A stretch of 64,000 bases of DNA from contig CM106586.1 in NCBI GenBank assembly GCA_048013815.1, positions 9,548,001 to 9,612,000 of the forward strand. The letters are read 5' to 3'. Position numbers and translations under genes: made by a program. Shown here piece by piece: positions 55,811 through 64,000 of this stretch (positions within the stretch are counted from its first letter, which is position 1; each line of letters begins with the position of its first letter). The notes under the pieces are model-generated. The model saw nothing but the letters and a program-made list of their open reading frames with translations, had not been told where the DNA came from and ran no database searches. The stretch comes from Setoptus koraiensis (lineage: Eukaryota; Arthropoda).

Positions 55811-58800
55811 GATTGTTGTAATTGTTGTTGCTGTGATGTTGCTGGTATAACTGTTGTGTGTATTTGTGATTATTATTGATAATTGTAACTGTTAGCTTGT
55901 TGTTGTTAGACCGAATGGATACCTGGAAATAAGTGTGTGTATATATATATATTTATATAATTATAATTTACAAGTGTGCGTGCATGGTATACAGCAGAAT
56001 ATATCATCGAAGGTATAATATGATAATAATATAATACAGCATATAATAATAATAATAATTAACAATCGACCATTTGCCAAATACATCGTTGACCGCCGTG
56101 CGCCTGTGCAGTACAATGCGCGCACAATTCAAATGAATGAAAAAACGAGCGAAAGTTGACAGACGGTTCGAGTAGCATTTTGCATTGGCATTTTGTTTCT
56201 AGTTGCAATTGAGATTGCAAATTGTGAACAGGTTGCCCGGCAATCGTCGAAATGGATGGACATGCTCCAAGTAGGATAAGTTTTGTTAGTGGTGACTGAT
56301 TAGCCTGCCTCCGGAGCGATCGAACAAGACGAATGTGGCTTGTGAGGCCCCATCAGGGCAACAGTGAGCATCGTCGCCGGACATTGCCGCCTTGAAAATG
56401 TGCCCGGTGCTTTGTTCGTTGTTTTGCTATTAGTTGTCACTCTTAGTGGTGGCCCGGTTTGGGGGCCAGGCCAGAGTTGTGTCACTGGAGAAATCGGTTC
56501 GAGAAAGAAGCAAGATTAACCATTACGACAATCATCATTTGAGCCGTGCCTCGGCTACACCGCCCTACTGGCACCCAGCAACAACAACAACAACAAACTG
56601 TCTTGGCGGCGAAATTCCATTCCACCTTGCTGGCTCACCTCTCTCCGGCTCTAATTGAATATATGCAGGCTGTGTAGTGCAGTGGCGATCAGGCACGTTT
56701 GGTGCCTACTCGGCAAGTTGCAACTGTGTTTGAATGTTTGTCCCTTTGACTCATTGGCGGCGGTTGTTGTTCGGTTGGTCGAGAGGAGGAGGAGGTGCTC
56801 ATAAAGAGCGGTCAAATGAAGATTATATAAGATTACGATCATCATTATTTGCTAGCTCACTAAGTCTGACTTGGCCGGCTCGAATTGGACCGCGGCTGGG
56901 ATTATCATTTTGATTATGATTGAGGCCCCTCTCTCGGTTTGTCCATTAAGAGAAAGACTGACTGACTGGCTGGCTGACTGGCTGGCTGGCTGGCGTCGTG
57001 TTCGCTATAGGACATGTCCGCAACAGCAACACGAGCCGGCAGTGATATTGGCACTGGTGGCCATTTTGGTTTATCACGTAACGTATTAGCAACACGAGCA
57101 AAGCCGCCCCGAGGAAGCCAAAGCAACGATGACGACTTTGCTGCCACTGGACAAATCTGAGCAATCTACATTGCGCTGGCACGACATGTATCTCGGCCAA
57201 GTTGCAGTTCATCTCACAGCAGCAGCAGCCAGCCAGCCAGCCAGCACCGACTGAGATTGGACTGGTGAGATAATATTGGCACCGCTGGCAAATCACATAC
57301 ATGTAGACGACGCGATTACTCGCATAGCTGGCGCTGCCGCGCCGGGCAGTAGCCAATTGGAGTGGGCTGCACTTTTCAATTTGATCCAAATCCAATGTGA
57401 TGTGCATGACGTGAGCACCGTTGTCGTTGTTGTTGCTGTTGCCGTCGGCACCGATGAGAGAAAGCTGAAAATGGCCAATATAATAGTAAGATGAGTGGCG
57501 CACGCTGTTTTTCACGTGCTGTCACGTGCTGCACGAGCCGCGGCCAGACAACAAGAGGGCTCCTTGGCCTCATTTAGTGCGTGGTGTGTTTGTTGAATTT
57601 GTTGGCCCGTCATCCGGCCCGTCGTCTCACTCGGCGAATCATCGATCATCTTCAGTTTGGGCGCCACGAGGCCCGCACAGTGAAGATTTTTGTTCTTCGC
57701 TCTGCCCGTCGAAGGGTCTGTGTTCTGTCTGTGTCTGAAGAGAGACTCGGGCATTATCATATTATCATATTGAGCGTGGCCAGTTCATTCGCAAATCACA
57801 CATCATCATCATTGTTGTTGTTGCAATTGAGCGTCTCTTCGTGTTACTGCCAACTTGCCAGTGCCAAGGATAAATGAACGAACGGCGCGCGTCATTACCA
57901 CGGCAAATCATTAATGGCTCCGATTGTCATGACATCGACACGGTTCGCAACGAGCCAATGGGGCCCGCTCGCGACTCCACTGTGCCCACCATGCCGACCG
58001 TGCCGACTGTGGGAACGGCCACTTGTGTGTCAGCGTCTGCAAGGTGCAATTAATGCCGATGGCCGGCCCGGCCCCGGCAGCAATCAGATTGCGCACGAAG
58101 CCGAACGAGAGGAAATAGGAGAGAGAGAGAGAGAGAGAGAGAGCGGCACGAACGAGCAGCGTCTTGGTCATCCATCCTAATTTAACTAGCTTCACTGGCC
58201 AGCGACAGCGATCATGTGATCAATCATGGCCGATAGTGGCCGCTCGGGCCCGTCTGGCGCTGTTGGGGCCCGCCTGGCGCGGCCGTGCGGAGTAAATGGG
58301 GGCGTCAGTCAATCGACATAACAGTAATTTGTGGTAGTTTATTTGGTGTTGTTACAAACAGTTGGATTGGATGTGCCACTGCACAGTGCATTACATACAG
58401 TGATACAGTGGGCCGTAGTTGATAATATACATGATCAAGCGGATGCGGATATCACACACTCACTGTTGCTGATTGTGATAGACATGATGAAAAGACAACC
58501 ATGCTGACTGAATGATTTATAACAATTAATTGGTGTGTATCGCTGGCTGGTTAGTCGTTGTTGTTGTTTGGGCCAAATTGATGACGCAAGCGACACAGGT
58601 AACAGCAACACAGTAAAACAACAATACTGTGGCAAATAGCGGTTGTTGGCACTGAATAAGACAGACGAGGGGCCGACGAGGACGAATGATAAGCGGATTC
58701 CAGTTGCTTGGGTTGATCGTTGCGATGCGCCGGCTGCTTGCCGGGCGCACCTCCCGCTCCCGTGCCTCGCTGGGGGTACCTGGTGGCGGGGCCATTGGGC

Positions 58801-59476
58801 TGCTGGAACGGTTGCAGTGCCGGCTGATTGCCGCTGATTGACACGTACAGCTCTGATACGACAGACGAGTTTTGTTGTTGTTGTTGTCGGTGTTGTTGTT
58901 GTCGTCGTCGTTGTTGCGCGCAAGAAGCCAAGTTGCGAATTATGCAAATCATTTCATAACGAACGGCATTCCGTGCCGGGGCGAATCGCGGCAGGCCGGC
59001 CCCGAATTTGTTTGTTTATTTTTAGGTGCGCATTCGTGGCATCGGGCCATTGATTTATTGAGCGTCGTCGAGCACAGCCACGCCGAGCGGTTCCATTAAT
59101 GTTGAACGGTTCAATTAGTTTGCATCGGTCGGTGGGCCAATAAGGGCGACCGGGCGCCCATCCAATAAATAGATCCAATGAATGGTGGAAATCAGGTGAA
59201 CGGCGTGAATATATTATCAATATGCACCATCAATATGCATGTTCGTTTGCCGGATCGGATAGGGAGGCGAGGGAGAGAGAGGCAGAAAAAGAAGAGTTAT
59301 CAAGGTTGTGCTTTGTTTGGCGAGTTGTTCGGTTGTTTTAGCGTGTAGTCTGTTTAGTTGTTGGCCACTAGTGCCGTCTGATTTGGATGTGTGTCGTTCT
59401 TGATTTGATTAATCCAATCTGAGCCGATCGTCACGTTGCCCGTAGTTCGGGCCCCATTTATGTATGTGCATGCATG

Positions 59477-59558
59477 TTTTGGGGATATTATTTATGCTCG
59501 TTGGGGATATTGTTTGTGCTCATTGGGAATATACTGTTTATATTCATTGGGGACACTA
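59477..59558. repeat. About 23-bp tandem repeat (TTGGGGATATTGTTTGTGCTCA)
   Basis: Four diverged units built around GGGGATAT and GTTTATGCTC run head to tail. No function apparent. Confidence 0.75.
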
Positions 59559-61795
59559 CCAGCCAGCACTTAGTGCGGCCCGACGAAGGCCAGATTACGC
59601 TAAACTGACTGCGCTAATTGTTGGCCTCTATCTATCTGGCTTGTTGAGGCTGTCGTCGCGAAGCCAAACACGCTGAATAATTGTCTGGCTTCCGCGTGTG
59701 TGTGTGTGTTGCCATTTGACCCAGTCCATCAAGACTGCTCATGCAATTTATATATATTTATATAGATGCAAGTGCAGCCCGTAGAGAGCAAATGGAGGCT
59801 CGGCCTCAAGTCGGGCCATCGTGTCGCAAATCGCTCCAAAGTGCAAATAGTGCATATATCTTGACCACTCAATTACGCAACTAGCGGAGAGTGCCAAAAA
59901 CAAGAGCGACACACGCTTAATGGGTCACTCTCGGTCCGAGAGTCTCGGGCAGCAGCAGTTGTTGTTGTTGCGAGCGCGAAAATCATCTTTGTGAATATTA
60001 ATCATGTGAATACTACTCTATATGATACTCTCTATGCAATACTCTATGCTGTGACACTCGCCGCGGATAATCGATAATCTCTACTGGTGTTACATTTACA
60101 TAATCGTAACACGGGCCCCTTTTGCGCACACTGGCAGCATACACTTATTTTTATACTTATTTTTGGGCGGCGACCTCGCCGATCGCGACAAGTGAGCGAG
60201 ATCCGGTTCAAGTTGTAGCCAACACCAGATTGCACAACATGCCGGCCCCAAACATATATCCCGTGCGCCGTACATCATTTAAACATACATCGTTTAGAGC
60301 GTGCTGGTCAGCAAAGAAATTGCCATCTGACACGGTGATAAGTTGCCGTGCAAGGTTAAAGTGGCCGTGGATAAAATATCGCTATCGCGTCTGTCGGCAT
60401 GTTCAGCGAGCTCGACTTGACAAAAATTGATTACACTTGCCGGGATGCCTCTCACCTATTGGCCACTTGCGCGTGTGTATGCAAATCGCCAGCGAGTAAG
60501 CCAACGGGGGCGCCTGATTCACCTGCATCCGTGCAGCCATTCGAGGGGCCATCTATTCAAATTGGCGTCCAACGAGAGAACGGGTTTCTTTTGGCTGCTG
60601 ACAGCCTATCAAGCTGCCGGCAGTTTGTTGCTTGCTGCCAGTCGCCGATAACAGATGAATAAATGAATAAAGTAAAGTTATCAGTCTTTGTCAGTGACGC
60701 AATTACCATGTCCAGTTACTTTGTAACGGCCAAACAACATTCTTTCTTCCTTTCTGCGCGGCTCATCGGCTTTACGTAACTCGCATAGCGGCGCTTATAA
60801 TCATCGATAATACTAACACAACAACATGCTTTTTGCCCAATGCTGGCTCCCACTCGCTGGCCAGGCTCGGCCAGATAAACAGCCAACGGGGCCCAGTTAA
60901 TGTACAGCGACCATCTGAGCAGATTAGCGGCAAAAAAAGAGCGAGAATTTAGGCTAATACGCGCGCAAATCTTCTTGTCTCAACATGATGTCAACACCAT
61001 GCCAGCCAATGTATTTTTGGTGGTGTGCTGCCGTTTTTATCGCTACTTATCTTACTTGCCGATATACCTTGTTTTATCGAAAGTCGCCTTCCTCTTGCAC
61101 TCGCTCGCAACTCCCACCGCTGCGACACTTCCGACCTAACGGGCCCACGTTCTGTGCCGACGCTGCGGGCCCCGCTAATACGCTTGTGAAAACAGTTTTT
61201 TTATGACGAATGACGCAACCTGATCCTCTAATCTAACACGGTGTCTGTGTGTCGGGGCGACCCCGATCGGAGCCCCAATAAAGGTGACTTCTATCAGTCA
61301 GCAGCTGCTGAGATGTCTTTAATGACACGCGATCGCAACCAGAGGCAGTGAGGCCGTGAGCCTGCAGAGCGACAATGTCGCCGACGATGTCTCATCAGTG
61401 GGGCCGACGATGTTTGTCGACCTTTTCGGCTTTTTAGGTTCCTGAGAAATACTTGATGAGACAGAGTTCTCCTGATACGGAAGTCAGGGGGCGCAGCAGG
61501 ATAAAGTTTTCACCCGAAGCTGACCATTGTCGAAGACTGCCCTGGTTGTGACTCACAACTTGTGAGTGAGCATTAAACCGATTTCGCTGGCCCTATTCAT
61601 CACGCTTGTACTCTATCGTTGTTGAGATCGACAGATTCACATGTTGTTGTTCACACACCCGACAAATATTCAGCACGCCGGCAAAACTGTCACCACTAGG
61701 CTGAAGATAAAAATACTTGTTGCTGAATTCGCATTGTCGCTGACTGGTACGCAACCTAAATGGGCTGGCTTGAGACGAAGAGTCGCAGTGCGAGA

Positions 61796-61804
61796 ATAAA
61801 AATA
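61796..61804 (+). promoter_or_regulatory. TATA-like element, secreted paralogue 1
   Basis: ATAAAAATA within GAATAAAAATAGATTG, 133 bp before the ATG. The same 13-base word ATAAAAATAGATT precedes paralogue 2, which supports a shared promoter. Confidence 0.5.
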
Positions 61805-61928
61805 GATTGTCGATAGTCTGCTGGCGACAAGCTTCGTATTGCTAACGATCGTCTCTTACGAAAAAACGATTCACTCGAATTGAATATTTTACTTCGGTTT
61901 TTCCAAATAACACTTCGTACTTCTAATC

Positions 61929-62606
61929 ATGAAATTAATTGTTTCGCTAACGATTGCCTACCTGGCGCTACAATTGGCCCAAAACGGACAAAATGGCGTC
62001 TCGGCAACGGGCCCCCTGACTAAGATAAAAGAAAAGCTGGCTGATTGCATCCAGCCCAAGGTGCATGACGACGAAGATAGTCAACCTGAGATTCCACAAA
62101 AACCTGCCACTGGCCACCACGAGACTATACAACCTGACGGCGGACATTCCTATAACGAACACGATGATGCGGTTGCTGCATCGATGTTGTTCGGAGTCGT
62201 TTGCCCGGTGAGTAGCCATCTACGGACCTCAGATCCGCCGGATATATTCATATGAATCGATACAGATCAGATTCGCATGCCGAATTTCATGTTTCTCGTT
62301 ACATTGGTCAGTTGTATGAAATTTAACATAATATAATTTTGCATTTTGTATCATGATTCAATTTTTGCACCAATTAAACGAAATCTGCAGGGCCCAGAAT
62401 GCGAAGAGGCCAGAGTTAGAGACGACGGACAGCACGCCGACGATACCGACGGCAACCAAGCCGACACGACCGCTCAGCAAGGAGGCGCCTCTAGTGATAG
62501 CACTTCGGATGGAAACACTGATGGCGGTCGCTCGCGCCCCGTTTATCCGGGTGGAAGAAGAGCGTTGAAAGCAGCTTCATGGGCTGGTATTCTCAGGTCG
62601 CACTAA
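61929..62606 (+). CDS. Small secreted acidic protein, paralogue 1
   Basis: Two exons: 61929-62207 and 62391-62606, with a 183-bp intron (GTGAGT...CTGCAG, phase 0), giving 164 residues. The signal peptide MKLIVSLTIAYLALQL is followed by GPLTKIKEKLADC, an Asp/His/Gln-rich part, GVVCP at the junction, then GPECEE and a Gly/Asp/Ser-rich stretch ending PGGRRALKAAS. Three cysteines (ADC, VVC, PEC) are shared with paralogue 2. The last residues, from WAG to the stop, come from an inserted transposon. No known family; a rapidly evolving gland, immune or reproductive secretion is a reasonable but unproven guess. Confidence 0.75.
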
Positions 62607-62778
62607 GAGTAGCGTCTTTCTCAGCTCGAGCTTTGCCGTTTCTCAGCTCGGACTTGGAGTTGAGTCACACTTAAAAGCCACCAAAAGCTGTGCTCAGCTT
62701 AAGCATACTTTAAGCAGTCATACTTGGCTTACAGAGCGACTCACAAACTTAGTTTAGCACGAGCTGAGAATACCAGCC
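62582..62778. mobile_element. MITE-like element inside the last codons of paralogue 1
   Basis: 197 bp bounded by perfect 15-bp inverted ends GGCTGGTATTCTCAG and CTGAGAATACCAGCC, extending imperfectly for about ten more bases, and flanked by ATG (62579-62581 and 62779-62781) as a likely 3-bp target duplication. Sequence after the right copy (TCTCATTAAGAGTACC) continues the similarity to paralogue 2 (TCTTAGAAAGAGTACC), so removing the element restores co-linearity. No coding capacity. A 3-bp duplication would fit the PIF/Harbinger group, but the ATG target is not its usual one. Confidence 0.85.
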
Positions 62779-63305
62779 ATGGTCTCATTAAGAGTACCTT
62801 CCGAAAGATACTTTCTCAGGTAGTGCTTTGCTGTTTCTGAGCGCGTGCTTCGACTAAAGTCGTGCCACGGTCAAAATGATCGAATCGGATTTTCGACTAT
62901 TTTTCAGACGAATTGCAGCGGCCGAGTGATTTCAACGATTGAGGTTTGAATGATCAAGATTTCGACACAAATTAAAATTCAATATGATGCCATTGATTCA
63001 AAGCAGACACATAGAATTAGGTCCCTCTACTTTGAGTGATAAAATAGTGGAATCTTGCTGAATTCTTTTTCAATGATTTTTTAGATTCAGTATCAAATCA
63101 TATCTGTATCAATTTCGACTAGGTTTGCGATAAGCCATATTTAGGTCGAACGAGACAGGCAGCCTGGCTCGGAACGGCGAGCGGGTGGCTGCAATGTGAG
63201 GATAAAAATAGATTGCGGTCTGATGACAAATGCCCATATAGTGCGATTGACTCGAATTGAATATTTTATTTCGGTTTTTCCAAATAACAATTCGTACTAC
63301 CAATC
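62607..63305. other. Spacer between the secreted paralogues
   Basis: Holds the rest of the MITE, the 3' end of paralogue 1 and the promoter of paralogue 2. About 50 bp before each ATG are nearly identical between the copies. Confidence 0.6.
63202..63210 (+). promoter_or_regulatory. TATA-like element, secreted paralogue 2
   Basis: ATAAAAATA within GGATAAAAATAGATTG, 104 bp before the ATG, matching the element of paralogue 1. Confidence 0.5.
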
Positions 63306-63958
63306 ATGAAATTAATTGTTTCACTAACGATTGCCTACCTGGCGCTACAATTGGCCCAAAACGGACAAAATGGCGTCTCGGCAACGGGCCCCCTGACTAA
63401 GATAAAAGGAAAGCTGGCTGAGTGCATCCATCCCAAGGTGCATGAAGATGAAGATAGTAAACCAGAGTTTCCACGAAAACCTGTCACTGACGACGAGACT
63501 AAACAACCTGATGATGGACACTCTCATAACGACAGCGATGCTGGGGCTGCTGCATCGAAGTTGTACGATGTCGTTTGCACGGTGAGTAGCCATCTATGAG
63601 CTCCAGATCTGCCTGATATGTTTATATCAATCGATGCAGATCAGATTCGTGTGTCGAATTAATGTTTCTCATTACATTGGTCAGTTTTATCAAATTTAAC
63701 ATGATTTAATTTTGCATTTTGTATCGCGATTCAATTTTTGCACAAATCGGCCCAATTAAACGAAATCTGCAGGGCACGGAGTGCAAGATTGTTAGAAAAG
63801 ACGGCGGACAACACGCCGGCGATAACCAAAACAACCCGACTGCACGGCCAGGAGGCCCCCCAAGCGATAGCCCCTCGGGTAGGCACACGTACCTCGGTTA
63901 CTCGGCCTCCATCAATCCGGGTGGGAGAAGGGCGTTAAAAGCGGCTTCACGGTCTTAG
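63306..63958 (+). CDS. Small secreted acidic protein, paralogue 2
   Basis: Two exons: 63306-63581 and 63773-63958, with a 191-bp intron at the same place and phase as in paralogue 1, giving 153 residues. The signal peptide and the next 13 residues are identical in protein to paralogue 1, after which differences are frequent and mostly change the residue (QPKVHDDEDSQPEIPQ against HPKVHEDEDSKPEFPR). Exon 2 begins GTECKIVRKDGGQHAG and ends PGGRRALKAASRS. The three cysteines and the PGGRRALKAAS motif are kept, so these are likely the functional core. A third copy might lie to the right of the window. Confidence 0.75.
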
Positions 63959-64000
63959 AAAGAGTACCCCTCAAACGAGTCTCTCTCAGCCTGAGAGTCT

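Larger units (their letters stand above)
55811..61928. other. 6-kb repeat-rich region without a recognisable gene
   Basis: GC-richer than the genic part. Contains AT/AAT runs (55936-56060), CTGA/CTGG tetranucleotides (56957-56994), AGCC runs (57228-57245), (GA)n (58118-58143), TTG/TCG runs (58866-58917), TG runs (59698-59712) and many GGCC words. Open frames here follow repeats in several frames at once, as in the 1.3-9.4 kb region. It probably holds upstream control DNA of the PP2A gene and of the secreted pair. Confidence 0.55.

Noticed and set aside
58435-59220. Mutually overlapping open frames near TTG/TCG repeats
   Set aside because: They are generated by the repeats, with no start context, splice signals or family features.

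Overview
The window looks like nuclear DNA of a compact-genome arthropod. Introns are 90-190 bp, many long genes have one coding exon, genes lie head to head or tail to tail about 100-200 bp apart, and intergenic DNA is full of trinucleotide (CAA/TTG/CTG) microsatellites. A mite-like (acarine) source is my inference from this and from a divergent intronless Argonaute; the sequence alone does not prove it.

Region by region. 1-1301: the 5' part of a Sex-lethal/ELAV-like two-RRM gene (minus strand) running off the left edge. 1302-9394: 8 kb without a recognisable gene, rich in microsatellites, short tandem arrays and dyads. 9395-10360: an intronless secreted, probably GPI-anchored protein whose cysteine spacing equals the N-terminal domain of repulsive guidance molecules. 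10.4-19.7 kb: a rearranged block with an intronless slicer-type Argonaute, intact nicastrin (gamma-secretase subunit), an older nicastrin scrap, a 40-bp scrap of the Argonaute tail, an N-terminally short MED4, and an inverted copy of the nicastrin 3' half that appears identical over 652 bp although its flank is clearly diverged. 20.4-20.9 kb: a small cysteine-rich secreted-type gene of doubtful integrity. 21.3-22.8 kb: an ankyrin/SOCS-box protein. 22.8-26.8 kb: no gene seen. 26.8-30.1 kb: an orphan zinc-ribbon protein, a stand-alone formate-tetrahydrofolate ligase and an orphan terminal exon. 31.3-34.5 kb: a 1067-residue low-complexity secreted protein. 35.7-40.3 kb: a CEP290-like coiled-coil protein and WBP11. 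41.8-55.8 kb: a dense housekeeping cluster: TMEM184, BLOC-1 pallidin, an ArfGAP (SMAP) pseudogene with a foldback element, the p38-pathway kinase MKK3/6, a CTL1-type choline transporter, an FBF1-like ciliary coiled-coil protein and the PP2A A subunit. 55.8-61.9 kb: 6 kb of repeat-rich DNA without a recognisable gene. 61.9-64.0 kb: two tandem copies of a fast-changing two-exon secreted protein, the first with a small inverted-repeat transposon that rewrote its C-terminus.

The genes do not form one pathway. Themes that recur are ciliary base proteins (CEP290-like and FBF1-like), signalling (MKK3/6, PP2A-A, nicastrin, the RGM-like protein) and local duplication with rearrangement. The most unusual signals are the 652-bp identity tract between inverted nicastrin copies, the RGM-N-only protein, the duplicated pallidin/MKK3-6 promoter fragment around the SMAP pseudogene, and the secreted paralogue pair whose exons differ at least as much as their intron and whose first copy ends in transposon sequence.
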